Below are positions 1-12,070 of a DNA stretch of 64,000 nt, piece by piece (the stretch's first letter is position 1; each line of letters begins with the position of its first letter). The notes below the pieces were generated by a model. That model saw nothing but the letters and a program-made list of their open reading frames with translations, was not told where the DNA came from and did no database searches. Position numbers and translations under genes: made by a program. The stretch is from Melastoma dodecandrum (taxonomy: Eukaryota > Streptophyta > Magnoliopsida > Myrtales > Melastomataceae): positions 3,564,001 to 3,628,000 of the forward strand of contig JARUPY010000398.1 of assembly GCA_029817715.1 (NCBI GenBank), written 5' to 3'.

Positions 1-2
1 TC

Positions 3-1103
3 CGGCGGCCCGGAAGCGACATCGACATCGCGACGACGGCCGAGCCGCGGATCGTCGAAGCGCGCGCGCGCGCGGCGGGCCTTCGCGCCGTGCGCACCGG
101 CTTCGAGCATGGGACGGTGACGCTCGTCGTCGACGGGCGCCCGTTCGAGGTCACGACGCTGCGCGAGGATGTGGCGACCGACGGGCGCCACGCCACGATC
201 CGCTTCGGCCGCGATTTCGCGCGGGACGCGGGGCGCCGCGACTTCACGATCAACGCGCTGTCGATGGGGCGCGACGGGCGCGTACACGACTACGCCGGCG
301 GGCTCGACGATCTCGCGGCACGACGCGTGCGCTTCATCGGCGATCCCGGGGTGCGCATCCGCGAGGACTATCTTCGCATCCTGCGTTTCTTCCGCTTCTC
401 CGCGGACTATGCCGACGGCCCGCTCGACGCCCCCGGGCTCGCCGCCGCCGTGGCCGCGCGCGACGGTCTTGCGGTGCTCTCGCGGGAAAGAGTGCGCCAG
501 GAGCTCTTGAAGCTGCTTCGCGCCCGCCGCGCGCCATGTGTCGTCCCCGAAGTCGCGGAGACGGGCATCCTCGGCGCGCTCCTGCGCGGCGTACCGCGTG
601 TCGCACGCTTCGCTCGCGTCGTCGCGATCGAGCCGGACGCGGACGCGATGCTGCGCCTTGCGGCGGTGGCGGTCGCGGTCGCCGAGGACGCGGAGCGCCT
701 GCGCGCGGCGCTGCGGCTGTCGAAGGCCGAGCACCAGCGTCTCGAGCGCGCGGCGCGGGGGCTCGAACGGCTGCACGGGCTCGCTGCGCCGCCCGCACCC
801 GACGGCCTGCGCGGGCTGCTGTTCGATCTCGGACGACAATCTGCTCTCGACGTGCTCGCGCTCGCCTGGGCGCAGAGCGGCGCCGCGCCCGACGACGCGG
901 GTTGGTCTCGCGCCCGCGCCTTTCTCCAGGACACGCCGGAGCCGCGCCTGCCCTTCTCCGGTGCCGACCTTGCCGCGCGCGGGATCGCGCCGGGGCGGCC
1001 GATGGGGGCGGCGCTGAAGCAACTGCAGGCCGATTGGATCCGCGCCGGCTTTCCGGACGATCCCAAGCGCCTGGCGGAGCTGCTCGCGCGGGTTTCGGGC
1101 TGA
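3..1103 (+). CDS. cca: CCA tRNA nucleotidyltransferase (5' truncated by window edge)
   Basis: The reading frame is open from base 3, so the gene begins before the window and its N-terminal start is missing. The first visible residues include SDIDIATTAEP, the metal-binding DxD region of the polymerase-beta-type head domain. Next come RRDFTINAL and the neck segment RIREDYLRILRFFRFSA, both typical of class II CCA-adding enzymes and poly(A) polymerases. The C-terminal part is the helical tRNA-binding body. The enzyme adds or repairs the 3' CCA end of tRNAs in the cytoplasm. In a bacterium with one such gene a CCA-adding role is more likely than poly(A) polymerase, but the two cannot be told apart by motif alone. 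Confidence 0.9.
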   Translation, partial: RRPGSDIDIATTAEPRIVEARARAAGLRAVRTGFEHGTVTLVVDGRPFEVTTLREDVATDGRHATIRFGRDFARDAGRRDFTINALSMGRDGRVHDYAGGLDDLAARRVRFIGDPGVRIREDYLRILRFFRFSADYADGPLDAPGLAAAVAARDGLAVLSRERVRQELLKLLRARRAPCVVPEVAETGILGALLRGVPRVARFARVVAIEPDADAMLRLAAVAVAVAEDAERLRAALRLSKAEHQRLERAARGLERLHGLAAPPAPDGLRGLLFDLGRQSALDVLALAWAQSGAAPDDAGWSRARAFLQDTPEPRLPFSGADLAARGIAPGRPMGAALKQLQADWIRAGFPDDPKRLAELLARVSG

Positions 1104-1161
1104 CGTGTCGTCAAGTTGCCGGCCGCGATCTGTCCGGCTATATATCCGGGGAGGAGGTCGA

Positions 1162-1458
1162 ATGGTCGAGAAGGCGCAGACGCGTGCGGTTCAGCGATAT
1201 CGCGGGCGACTGGCCGAACGAGGCCTGGCGCGCTTCGAGATCCTGGCATCCGATCACGACCGAGAGCTCATCAAGACGCTTGCGCGACGCCTCGCGGAAC
1301 CGGGCCCCCGGGCTGACGAGGTGCGCTCAGCCGTCAACGCCGCGATCGCGCGAACCGATGCGGTCCCCGGCGGAATGTTCGCGGCGCTTCGACGCTCGCC
1401 GCTTGCCGAGATGGATGTGGAGCGGCCTTTCGAGGTTGGACGCGACGTCGACTTGTGA
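1162..1458 (+). CDS. Ribbon-helix-helix-like antitoxin of a VapBC-type pair
   Basis: A 98-residue basic protein. The start ATG at 1162 is chosen because GGGGAGGAGG lies 6 nt upstream; an ATG 57 nt earlier in frame lacks such a site. The N-terminal half (about residues 8-45, QRYRGRLAERGLARFEI then a helix) looks like a short beta strand followed by two helices, as in ribbon-helix-helix DNA-binding antitoxins. The C-terminal half would be the toxin-binding tail. Its stop codon overlaps the GTG start of the PIN-domain gene by 4 nt, so the two are translationally coupled. By analogy it neutralises the PIN ribonuclease and represses their shared promoter. I assign it mainly by context. Confidence 0.75.
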   Translation: MVEKAQTRAVQRYRGRLAERGLARFEILASDHDRELIKTLARRLAEPGPRADEVRSAVNAAIARTDAVPGGMFAALRRSPLAEMDVERPFEVGRDVDL

Positions 1459-1886
1459 CTCGCTATCTGCTCGACACGAACATCCTCAGCGATGCCGTCA
1501 AGGCGAGGCCATCGGCGCCGTTGGCGACATGGCTCGCAGTGCAGGCGGACGCGGATCTGTTCATCGCATCCCTGACGCTTGCGGAGATCCGGCGCGGCAT
1601 CCTGCAATTGCCGTCGGGAAAGAAACGGGCGGCGCTTGAGGCATGGTTCGCCGGGCCAGAGGGACCGACGAGATTGTTCGCGGGCCGCGTGCTGTCGTTC
1701 GATGAACGCGCTGCGCTCTGCTGGGCGCGTCTGATGGCAGATGGCACGATGCAGGGGCGCCCGCGAAGCGCCCTCGATATGATGATCGCAGCCATCGCAG
1801 AGGCGAACGGATGCATGCTCGTGAGTGACAACACGCAGCATTTCGTCGGCCTCGAAACCTTCAATCCGATGCGGTCGTCCGAGTGA
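1455..1886 (+). CDS. vapC: PIN-domain ribonuclease toxin, VapC family
   Basis: A 143-residue PIN-domain protein starting with GTG inside the antitoxin stop codon. The four acidic positions expected for Mg-dependent RNA cleavage are present: D7 (LLDTN), E44 (LAEI), D108 (SALDMMIAA) and D125 (VSDNTQHF). VapC toxins cleave tRNA or rRNA and are held inactive by the co-encoded antitoxin. Length and motif order match intact family members, so there is no sign of decay. The RNA target cannot be read from the sequence. A FitB-type protein is the closest alternative name. Confidence 0.9.
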   Translation: MTRYLLDTNILSDAVKARPSAPLATWLAVQADADLFIASLTLAEIRRGILQLPSGKKRAALEAWFAGPEGPTRLFAGRVLSFDERAALCWARLMADGTMQGRPRSALDMMIAAIAEANGCMLVSDNTQHFVGLETFNPMRSSE

Positions 1887-1929
1887 CTCAGACGTGCCGC
1901 AGCAAACGCCACCACGCGTATGACGTCCC

Positions 1930-3901
<1,972 letters not shown>

Positions 3902-3917
<16 letters not shown>

Positions 3918-4240
3918 GGAGGGGCGACCTCGTCACGGTCGCAGCACAAGGCGATTACGGCAAGCCGCGGCCTGCGGTGGTCGTTCAGTCTGACGCGCTT
4001 GATGCGGCCGACAGCGTGCTCGTCGTTTTACTGACGAGCGCTATCGCTGATGCGCCGCTTTATCGGCTGACCGTTGCACCGACCGCCGACAACGGCCTTG
4101 CGGCGCTCTCACAGGTCATGGTCGACAAGGTTCTAGCTTTTCCCCGGGCCAAGTGTGGGCGCGTGATCGGTCGTCTGTCGCGGGATGACATGTCCGCATT
4201 GACCAGGATGTTGTCGGTGATGATCGGTCTTGCCGACTGA
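3902..4240 (+). CDS. MazF/PemK-family endoribonuclease toxin
   Basis: A 112-residue protein with the MazF fold signature: RRGDLVTV near the N-terminus, then GKPRPAVVVQ and a strand-rich core ending in GRLSRDDMSALTRML. Family members cleave mRNA at short sequences and are neutralised by the upstream antitoxin. The start lies 16 nt inside the antitoxin gene. Length and motif order suggest an intact protein. Sequence specificity is unknown. Confidence 0.88.
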
Positions 4241-4255
4241 CGCCGATGCGTATTG

Positions 4256-5195
4256 CTACGCCGGCTTGCCGAGCGGCACGGCAGCGGGGCGCCCGATCGC
4301 GGCCTGGGCGGCGGCGAGGCGGGCGATCGGCACGCGGTACGGGGAGCACGACACGTAGCTGAGGCCCACCGTCTCGCAGAACTCGATCGAGCGCGGGTCC
4401 CCACCGTGCTCGCCGCAGATGCCCATCTTGATGTCGGGACGCGTGCGCCGGCCACGCTCGGCGCCGATCTCGACGAATTCGCCGACGCCGGCGCGGTCGA
4501 TCGTCACGAACGGGTCGTGCGGCAGGATGCCCTTCGCGGTGTAGGGCCCGAGGAACGAGCCGGCATCGTCGCGCGAGATGCCGAGGCCGGTCTGCGTGAG
4601 GTCGTTGGTGCCGAAGGAGAAGAACTCGGCGGACTCGGCGATCTCGGCGGCCCGGAGGCAGGCGCGTGGCAGCTCGATCATCGTGCCGACGGAATAGGGG
4701 ATCGTCTCTCCGGTCTCCTTGGCGACCGCGGCGCCCATGGCGTCGATCACCGCTTTCACGAGGTCGAACTCGGCCTTCGCGATGACGAGGGGCACCATGA
4801 TCTCGGGGGTCACGACCTTGCCGGTCTTTCGCTTGGCGGCGATCGCGCCCTCGAAGATCGCGCGCGCCTGCATCTCGGCGATTTCGGGGAAGGCGATCGC
4901 GAGCCGGCAGCCGCGGAAGCCCAGCATCGGATTGAACTCGTGCAGTTCGGCCGCGCGGCGCCGCAGCTTGTCCTCCGTCACGTTCAAGGCGGACGCCGTC
5001 TCCTCGATGTCCTTGTCGGTCGAGGGCAGGAACTCGTGCAACGGCGGGTCGAGCAATCGGATCGTGACCGGCAGGCCGGACATGATCTCGAAGAGATCGG
5101 CGAAGTCCTGACGCTGGATCGGCAGCAGCTTGTCGAGCGCCTTGCGGCGACCCTCCTCGTCCTCGGCGAGGATCATCTCGCGCACCGCGACGATG

Positions 5196-5228
<33 letters not shown>

Positions 5229-6946
5229 GAGAGGCCGATGCCTTCGGCGCCGAATTCGCGCGCCGCCTTGGCGTCCTGCGGCGTCTCGGCGTTGGTGCGC
5301 ACCGCCATGCGGCGGAACTCATCGGCCCACTGCATGAGGGTCGCGAACTCGCCCGACACCTCGGGCTTCAGCATCGCGATCTCGCCCCGCATGACCTGGC
5401 CGGTCGTGCCGTCGATGGTGATGACGTCGCCGGCCTTGAAGGTCTGGCCCGCCGCCGCCATCGTTTGCGCTTTGTAGTCGACCCGGATCGTCCCAGCGCC
5501 CGAAACGCAGGGCTTGCCCATGCCGCGGGCGACGACGGCCGCATGCGAGGTCATGCCGCCGCGCGTGGTCAGGATGCCCTCCGCGACGTGCATACCGTGG
5601 ATGTCGTCCGGCGAGGTCTCGATGCGCACCAGGATCACTGCCTTGCCGGCGGCCTTCTGGGTCTCGGCGTCCTCGGAATTGAAGACGATCTCCCCCGAAG
5701 CCGCGCCCGGCGAGGCCGGCAGGCCCTGGGCGACGATCTTGCGCTCCGCCTTCGGGTCGATCGTGGGGTGCAAAAGCTGGTCGAGGCCTGCCGGATCGAT
5801 CCGCATCACCGCCTGCTGGCGGGTGATGACGCCCTCGTTCGCCATATCGACGGCGATCTTGATCGAGGCCTTCGTCGTGCGCTTGCCGGAGCGCGTCTGC
5901 AGCATCCAGAGCTTTCCGGCTTCGACCGTGAACTCGAGGTCCTGCATGTCGCGGTAGTGCTGCTCGAGCAGCTTCGTGACGCGGACGAACTCGTGGAAGA
6001 CCTCCGGCAGCGCGGTCTCCATGGACGGCTTTTCGGAGCCGGCCTCGATGCGCGCGGCCTCCGTGATGTTCTGCGGCGTGCGAATGCCGGCGACCACGTC
6101 CTCGCCCTGCGCGTTGATCAGGAACTCGCCATAGAGGGCGTTCTCGCCGGTCGAGGGGTTGCGGGTGAAGGCGACGCCGGTGGCCGACGTGTCGCCCATG
6201 TTGCCGAACACCATCGACTGCACGTTCACCGCCGTGCCCCACGACGCCGGGATGCCCTGCAGGCGACGGTAGGTCTTGGCCCGCTCGTTCATCCAGGAAT
6301 TGAACACGGCGCCGATGGCGCCCCAGAGCTGCTTGCGCGGGTCCTGCGGGAACGGCTCGCGGATGATCTCCTTCACTTTGGCTTTGTAGGCCTGGATCAC
6401 CTGCTTCCAATCCTCGGCGGCGAGCTCCGTGTCGAGCGTCGCGCCCTTGCGCTCCTTGTAGCTCTCGAGGATCTCCTCGAAATTGTGATGGTCGATGCCG
6501 AGCACGACGTTCGAGTACATCTGGATGAAGCGGCGATAGGAATCGTAGGCGAAGCGCTCGCTGCCCGAGCGTCGCGCCAGCGCCTCGACCGTCGCGTCGG
6601 TGAGCCCGAGGTTGAGGACTGTGTCCATCATGCCCGGCATCGAGGCGCGGGCGCCCGAACGCACGGAGACCAGCAGCGGATCGCTCTCGTCGCCGAAGCT
6701 GTGACCGACGATCTGGCCCATATGCGCGAGCGCGGCGTCGACCTCCGCTTCGAGGCCGGCCGGGTAGGACTTCTTGTTCGCGAAGAAGTGCGTGCAGGCC
6801 TCGGTCGTGATCGTGAAGCCGGGCGGGACGGGCAGCCCGAGATTGGCCATCTCGGCGAGGTTCGCGCCCTTGCCGCCGAGAAGGTCGCGCATCTCGGCCG
6901 TGCCCTCGGCGTCTCCGTCGCCGAACCGATAAACCCACTTCGTCAT
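4256..6946 (-). CDS. ppdK: Pyruvate, phosphate dikinase
   Basis: An 896-residue enzyme catalysing reversible conversion of pyruvate, ATP and phosphate to PEP, AMP and pyrophosphate. The start is set at MTKWVYRFGDG. A frame extending 24 codons further upstream has no family support, and AAGGGGAC precedes this ATG. In order the sequence shows the ATP-grasp N-terminal domain (LLGGKGANLAEM), the phosphohistidine domain (GGMTSHAAVVARGMGKPC, with the catalytic His) and the TIM-barrel PEP/pyruvate domain with the catalytic Cys in GICGEHGGDP. All are intact. It is cytosolic and likely supports gluconeogenic PEP supply. Confidence 0.97.
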
Positions 6947-6978
6947 CTGACAGACCGTCCCCTTCGCGGCGGGCCATA

Positions 6979-7557
6979 TCACGCGTGGCTGCGCAACCTC
7001 AAGCCAAAGCCGATCCACATGAACCCCGTCACCAACAGGTCCGCGCCGAGGAGCGTGCCGAGAATGATGAAGCTATTGCCCGGCCATCCGAGGATGACGA
7101 GGAGCCCGACCAGCGCCGTCACCCCCCCGCCGATCATCACCATCGTGCGGGCGTGCGAGTGCATATGCGAGCCGATGACGACGCGGGTCAAGCCCGCCGC
7201 GAACATCGCCGCCCCGAGCAGCAGCGTCAGGATGATCGCCGCATGGCCCGGCTGGGCCAACGCGAAGGCGCCGGCGACGACGTAGAAGAGGCCGGCGGCG
7301 ATCCAGAGGAAGAAGCGGCTCCAGGTCTTGGCGCCGAAGCCCACGCTGATCTCGGTGCCGCCCGCGACGATCATCATGATCGCGATCATGTAGACGGTGG
7401 CGATCGTCGCATGGACAGCGAGCGTCAATGCGACGACACCGAAGAGGCCGGCGAGGAGGCCGAGGCCGACGAACCAGCCCCACCTGTGGCGCAGCTTCTC
7501 CATCGCGGAGCCGAGGGAATGGCGCGAAGCTTGGGGGTCGGGAAGGGTGACGGGCAT
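6979..7557 (-). CDS. HdeD/DUF308-family integral membrane protein
   Basis: A 192-residue protein with about six hydrophobic segments, starting after MPVTLPDPQASRHSLGSAMEKLRHRWGW. The repeated pattern of a glycine-rich helix, a short polar loop and another helix, and segments such as FVGLGLLAGLFGVVAL and WIAAGLFYVVAGAFAL, match HdeD-like proteins. In enterobacteria HdeD is linked to acid resistance; its biochemical role is not established here. The gene ends 32 nt before ppdK begins on the same strand, so the two may be co-transcribed. A longer frame upstream of the chosen start is rejected because the family begins near MEKLRHRWGW. Confidence 0.82.
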   Translation of the reverse strand: MPVTLPDPQASRHSLGSAMEKLRHRWGWFVGLGLLAGLFGVVALTLAVHATIATVYMIAIMMIVAGGTEISVGFGAKTWSRFFLWIAAGLFYVVAGAFALAQPGHAAIILTLLLGAAMFAAGLTRVVIGSHMHSHARTMVMIGGGVTALVGLLVILGWPGNSFIILGTLLGADLLVTGFMWIGFGLRLRSHA

Positions 7558-7852
7558 GGCGGGCGCCTCGCGGTCCGGGCAGCGCCGTCGCTTGCTTTCG
7601 CGACGGGGCCGTGGTGAAGCAAGTAGGTGCAGGCTCGCGCTGCCGCAACGCTTCGCAGCGGTCTGTTGTCTCCCGTTCATCAGTGTGACGGTAATGTCGC
7701 ACGCCGCGGTGAGGGCGGCCCCGATCCGTTGTGCGGAGAGGGGAAACTGGCTATTCAGCCCGATGGCCTGACGGCCTTGCCCGACGTCCCTGGGAGCGCC
7801 GCGATCCGGTAACGGATCGGCGGACCACACGAGACCGATCAACGAGGCGCAT
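7558..7852. promoter_or_regulatory. Divergent intergenic region, hdeD-like gene / dxs
   Basis: About 295 bp between two divergently transcribed genes, so it must carry both promoters. I could not pick out a convincing -35/-10 pair or a riboswitch by eye. Confidence 0.4.
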
Positions 7853-9784
7853 GTGACGGCCAATCCATCGAAGACCCCTCTGCTCGACACGATCGCGACC
7901 CCCGCCGCCCTGCGCACGCTGCCCGAGACGGAGCTGCGGCAGGTCGCGGACGAGCTGCGGGCCGAGACGATCGAGGCGGTCTCGGTCACCGGCGGCCACC
8001 TCGGCGCCGGCCTCGGCGTGGTGGAGCTGACCGTCGCGCTGCACTATGTTTTCGACACGCCGCGCGACCGTCTGATCTGGGACGTCGGCCATCAGGCCTA
8101 TCCGCACAAGATCCTGACCGGACGACGCGATCGCATCCGCACCCTGCGCAAGGGCGGCGGCCTCTCCGGCTTCACGAACCGCGGCGAGAGCGAATTCGAC
8201 CCCTTCGGCGCGGGCCATTCCTCGACCTCGATTTCGGCCGGCCTCGGCATGGCGGTCGCGAACAAATTCTCCGGCAAAGACAAGGCCAATGTGATCGCCG
8301 TGATCGGCGATGGGGCGATGTCGGCCGGGATGGCCTACGAGGCGATGAACAATGCCGGCGCCATGCATGCGCGCCTCATCGTCATTTTGAACGACAACGA
8401 GATGTCCATCGCCCCGCCGGCCGGCGCGCTGTCGTCCTATCTCGCGCGTCTGGTCTCCGGCGGCACCTACCGGACGGTGCGCGAGGCCGCCAAGCAGCTC
8501 GGCCGTCACCTGCCGAAGTTCGTCTACGACCGTGCCCGCAAGACGGAAGAGTTCGCCCGCAATTTCTGGGCCGGCGGCACGATGTTCGAGGAATTGGGCT
8601 TCTATTATGTCGGGCCGATCGACGGCCACAATCTCGACCATCTGCTGCCCGTGCTGAAGAACGTCCGCGATGCCGAGACGGGGCCGATCCTCGTCCACGT
8701 CGTGACGCAGAAGGGCAAAGGCTACGGGCCGGCCGAGGAGGCCTACGAGAAGGGCCACGCGGTGGTGCCCTTCGATGTCGTCACCGGCACGCAGAACAAG
8801 CCGAAGGCGAACGCCCCGGCCTACACCAAGGTGTTCGCCGAAGCTCTGATCAAGGAAGCGGCAACCGACGACAAGATCGTCGCCGTGACGGCCGCGATGC
8901 CGAACGGCACCGGCCTCGACCTCTTCGCCAAAGCCTATCCGGAACGCGCCTTCGACGTCGGCATCGCCGAGCAGCACGCGGTGACCTTCTGCGGCGGCCT
9001 CGCGACCGAGGGCTACAAGCCGTTCTGCGCGATCTATTCGACCTTCCTGCAGCGCGCCTACGATCAGGTCGTGCACGACGTGGCGATCCAGAACCTGCCG
9101 GTGCGCTTTGCCATCGACCGCGCCGGTCTTGTCGGGGCCGACGGCGCCACACACGCCGGCTCGTTCGACACGTCCTTTCTCGGCATCCTGCCGAATTTCG
9201 TCGTCATGGCGGCGGCCGACGAGGCCGAGCTCGTCCACATGGTTGCGACCGCGACCGCCTACGACAAGGGGCCGATCGCGTTCCGCTATCCGCGCGGCGA
9301 GGGCGTCGGCGTCGAGATGCCCGAGAAGGGGCAGGTTCTCGAGATCGGCAAGGGCCGCGTCATGCGCGAGGGCAAGCAGGTCGCGATCCTCTCGCTCGGC
9401 ACGCGCCTCAAGGAGGCGATGCTCGCCGCCGAGGACCTGCAGAAGCACGGCGTTTCGGCGACGGTCGCCGACGCGCGCTTCGCCAAGCCGCTCGATGCCG
9501 CGCTGATCCGCAAGCTCGCCGCCGAGCACGAGGTGCTGGTCACGATCGAGGAAGGCTCGGTCGGTGGCTTCGGCTCCTTCGTGCAGCAACTGTTGTCGGA
9601 CGAGGGTGCCTTCGACCAGGGACGGCTCAAGTTCCGCGCCATGGTCCTGCCGGACGTGTTCATCGAGCACGACAAGCCCGAGAAGCTCTACGCCAATGCG
9701 GGCCTCGACGCGAAAGGCATCGTCAAGAAAATCCTCGACACCCTGGGTCAGAGCCAGGCGGTCGAGCGAAGCCTCAGCGCCTGA
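7853..9784 (+). CDS. dxs: 1-deoxy-D-xylulose-5-phosphate synthase
   Basis: A 643-residue thiamine-diphosphate enzyme that condenses pyruvate and glyceraldehyde-3-phosphate, the first step of the MEP isoprenoid pathway. Visible features are [21 protein letters not shown], the [14 protein letters not shown] segment and the TPP motif [18 protein letters not shown]...NDNEMSI. The transketolase pyrimidine domain ([18 protein letters not shown]) and the C-terminal domain follow. The start is a GTG. Length is typical. No partner MEP genes are nearby. Confidence 0.97.
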   Translation: MTANPSKTPLLDTIATPAALRTLPETELRQVADELRAETIEAVSVTGGHLGAGLGVVELTVALHYVFDTPRDRLIWDVGHQAYPHKILTGRRDRIRTLRKGGGLSGFTNRGESEFDPFGAGHSSTSISAGLGMAVANKFSGKDKANVIAVIGDGAMSAGMAYEAMNNAGAMHARLIVILNDNEMSIAPPAGALSSYLARLVSGGTYRTVREAAKQLGRHLPKFVYDRARKTEEFARNFWAGGTMFEELGFYYVGPIDGHNLDHLLPVLKNVRDAETGPILVHVVTQKGKGYGPAEEAYEKGHAVVPFDVVTGTQNKPKANAPAYTKVFAEALIKEAATDDKIVAVTAAMPNGTGLDLFAKAYPERAFDVGIAEQHAVTFCGGLATEGYKPFCAIYSTFLQRAYDQVVHDVAIQNLPVRFAIDRAGLVGADGATHAGSFDTSFLGILPNFVVMAAADEAELVHMVATATAYDKGPIAFRYPRGEGVGVEMPEKGQVLEIGKGRVMREGKQVAILSLGTRLKEAMLAAEDLQKHGVSATVADARFAKPLDAALIRKLAAEHEVLVTIEEGSVGGFGSFVQQLLSDEGAFDQGRLKFRAMVLPDVFIEHDKPEKLYANAGLDAKGIVKKILDTLGQSQAVERSLSA

Positions 9785-9866
9785 CGACTTCGATGTGCTG
9801 ATCGCGGGCGTGTATAGAGCGCATCTCACCTACCGGAAGTTGTCTTAAGCTGCGACGATAAGCTAC

Positions 9867-9885
9867 GGGAGAAAATATTTCTCCC
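9867..9885. promoter_or_regulatory. AT-rich perfect palindrome between dxs and EAL gene
   Basis: GGGAGAAA and TTTCTCCC are perfect inverted halves around ATA, flanked by AGCT on both sides (9861-9864 and 9886-9889). It lies 83 bp after the dxs stop and about 85 bp before the EAL gene start, in a conspicuously AT-rich patch. It could be an operator for the EAL gene or a weak bidirectional terminator. No T-tract follows on the + strand. Confidence 0.4.
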
Positions 9886-9968
9886 AGCTAATCAAGCACT
9901 TGTTTAGGTGCACGCGTCTAGGGTGATGCACCGCCGAGAGGTGCAATCGTCATGACGACAGCGAGACC

Positions 9969-11114
9969 ATGACAGCGAGCCGCCGCGACGTCTCCAGGCT
10001 CGTCCAGCACGGGCACGTCATCGCCTATTTTCAGCCCGTCGAAGATCTTCAGACGGGGGTCTGCCATGGCTTCGAGGCGCTGGCCCGCTTGCCCTGGAAG
10101 GGCGGAATCCTGTCGCCAGACCAGTTCCTGCCGCTGCTCGGCCCGGACGACAGGCTCAACCTCTTCGGCACCATGCTCGGCGAGGCGATCTCGCTGCTGC
10201 GCGAGCAGAACGCGCGCGGGCGCGACGTCTACGTCTCGATCAACGTCGAGATCTCGTTGCTCGTCAGCGACGACTTCGTCGACGTGCTGCAGTACATCCT
10301 GGAACGCTACGAATTCTCGAAAGAGCGCCTCGTGCTCGAGATCCTCGAAAACGAGGAGGTGCCGGACCTCCGCCGGCTCGCGGCCCGGCTCGAGGCGATC
10401 CGCGCTCTCGGCATCTCGTTCGCCCTCGATGACATCGGCAGCGGCTATGCCTCGCTGAGCAAGGTGCAGGCTCTTCCGATCAACGTCTGCAAACTCGACC
10501 GCGCGTTCGTCCGCGATCTCGCCGAGAAGCCCGAGGACCTCGTGTTCGTCATGAGCGTCCAACTCCTCACGCAGGGGCTGGGCAAAGCGCTGGTCGTCGA
10601 AGGAATCGAGACGCCGGAAGTCTACGACGCGCTTCGCATCCTCGGCGTCCGCTTCGGCCAGGGCTATGCGATCGCCGCGCCGATGCCGGCGCACGAGGTC
10701 GACGGATGGCTGGCGGGACGGGTGTCGCGTACGCCGGGCCGCGTCCCAAAATGCCTTCTCGGCACCTATGCCAGCGTGCTGTGCGTCGGCGAGACCTGCC
10801 GCGCGCTGCGCCTCCAGCCGTTGCCGCTCGCCTGGACCGCGGAGGCCCTCGACCATGTCAATTGCGCGGTCGGGCAACTCTTCACGCCGCGCGGCTGGCA
10901 CGACACGACGTTCGGGCGGGCGCACGCCGCCTTCCACGCGGCGCTGACCCGCTACAGCGTCGAACCGGCGGTCTACGAGGCCGCCTTCGCACGCTTCAAA
11001 GATACGATGGCCGAGGCCCTGCGGGCGCGCCCCAGCGCGTACCGATGCACGCCGGAAGCGCCGGGCGCGACGATACCGTTGCCGCAGCGTCGCCGCCGGC
11101 GCGCGATCGCCTGA
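9969..11114 (+). CDS. EAL-domain cyclic-di-GMP phosphodiesterase
   Basis: A 381-residue soluble protein with an N-terminal EAL domain (about residues 10-245). Catalytic signatures look intact: FEALAR for the EAL motif, EILENEE, LDDIGSGYASL (the DDFG region), CKLDRAF, VEGIET and FGQGYAIAAPM. This predicts hydrolysis of c-di-GMP to pGpG. A further domain of about 120 residues holds a Cys/His pattern (DHVNCAVG...HDTTFGRAHAAFH) recalling zinc-binding CZB-like sensory regions. That similarity is a guess from residue spacing. There is no membrane segment. The gene converges on yebC with a 9-nt gap. Confidence 0.88.
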   Translation: MTASRRDVSRLVQHGHVIAYFQPVEDLQTGVCHGFEALARLPWKGGILSPDQFLPLLGPDDRLNLFGTMLGEAISLLREQNARGRDVYVSINVEISLLVSDDFVDVLQYILERYEFSKERLVLEILENEEVPDLRRLAARLEAIRALGISFALDDIGSGYASLSKVQALPINVCKLDRAFVRDLAEKPEDLVFVMSVQLLTQGLGKALVVEGIETPEVYDALRILGVRFGQGYAIAAPMPAHEVDGWLAGRVSRTPGRVPKCLLGTYASVLCVGETCRALRLQPLPLAWTAEALDHVNCAVGQLFTPRGWHDTTFGRAHAAFHAALTRYSVEPAVYEAAFARFKDTMAEALRARPSAYRCTPEAPGATIPLPQRRRRRAIA

Positions 11115-11123
11115 CGGCGCCGC

Positions 11124-11870
11124 TCAGGCGTCCATCTTCGCGACGAGGGCGTCCGACACCTCGAAGTTCGCATAGACGGTCTGCACGTCGTCGTTGTCCT
11201 CGAGCGAGCCGACGAGCTTCAAGATCTTCTCCCCCGCCTCGTCGTCGACGGCAATGGTCGACTGGGGCCGCCAAACCAGCGTCGCCTTGCGCGGTTCGCC
11301 GAACCTCGTCTCCAGCGCTTGCGCGACTTCGCGCAGGCTCTCGAGTGTCGTCGTGATCTCGTGGCCGTCCTCGCTCGAGACGACATCCTCGGCGCCTGCC
11401 TCGATCGCAGCCTCCATCATCGCGTCCTCGCTCGCCGCCTTCGCGTCGAATTCGACAAGACCGACGTGATCGAACATGAACGAGACGGCGCCCGTCTCGG
11501 CGAGAGCGCCGCCCGCCTTCGTGAAATAGCTGCGCACCTCGCCCGCCGTCCGGTTGCGGTTGTCGGTCAGCGCCTCGATGATGACGGCGACGCCGCCCGG
11601 TGCGTAGCCCTCGTAGCGCACCTCGTCGTAATTTTCCGCGTCCGCGCCCGACGCCTTCTTGATGGCGCGCTCGATGTTGTCCTTGGGCATATTCTCGGCG
11701 CGTGCGGCGATGACGGCGGCGCGCAGGCGCGCGTTCATCGCCGGATCCGGCAGACCCATCTTGGCGGCAACCGTGATCTCTCGCGCGAGCTTGGAGAAGA
11801 GCTTGGAGCGGATCGCGTCCTGCTTGCCCTTCTTGTGCATGATATTCTTGAACTGACTGTGGCCAGCCAT
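11124..11870 (-). CDS. yebC: YebC/PmpR-family protein (TACO1-like)
   Basis: A 248-residue protein beginning [18 protein letters not shown], the signature start of this family (usually MAGHSKW..I..rK). The start is therefore set at 11870 and not at an upstream in-frame ATG. The segments [14 protein letters not shown] and [22 protein letters not shown] are highly characteristic. Members were named as transcriptional regulators. More recent work links the family to relief of ribosome stalling (TACO1-like). Length is typical and the gene appears intact. Confidence 0.95.
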   Translation of the reverse strand: MAGHSQFKNIMHKKGKQDAIRSKLFSKLAREITVAAKMGLPDPAMNARLRAAVIAARAENMPKDNIERAIKKASGADAENYDEVRYEGYAPGGVAVIIEALTDNRNRTAGEVRSYFTKAGGALAETGAVSFMFDHVGLVEFDAKAASEDAMMEAAIEAGAEDVVSSEDGHEITTTLESLREVAQALETRFGEPRKATLVWRPQSTIAVDDEAGEKILKLVGSLEDNDDVQTVYANFEVSDALVAKMDA

Positions 11871-12070
11871 TTTTCGCGTCCCGTCTCCTCGGCGTGAGAG
11901 GCGTTGCATAAAGAAGCGCGACGCCCTTGGAAAGGTCGCGGCTCCCGATCCGCTCTGCCCCCTCCGAAAGTCTTGTTGCGCAATCCAAGATTGTCGTTCA
12001 ATCAAGAGCGCATTCTAGAAGTTGCATAAGCCGCCGTCTTCGCCGGTCATTCATTTCAAGGACATCAAAC

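Noticed and set aside
4253..7285. A 1010-codon open frame antisense to pyruvate phosphate dikinase
   Set aside because: It shows no family motif or ribosome site and mirrors the intact PPDK gene.
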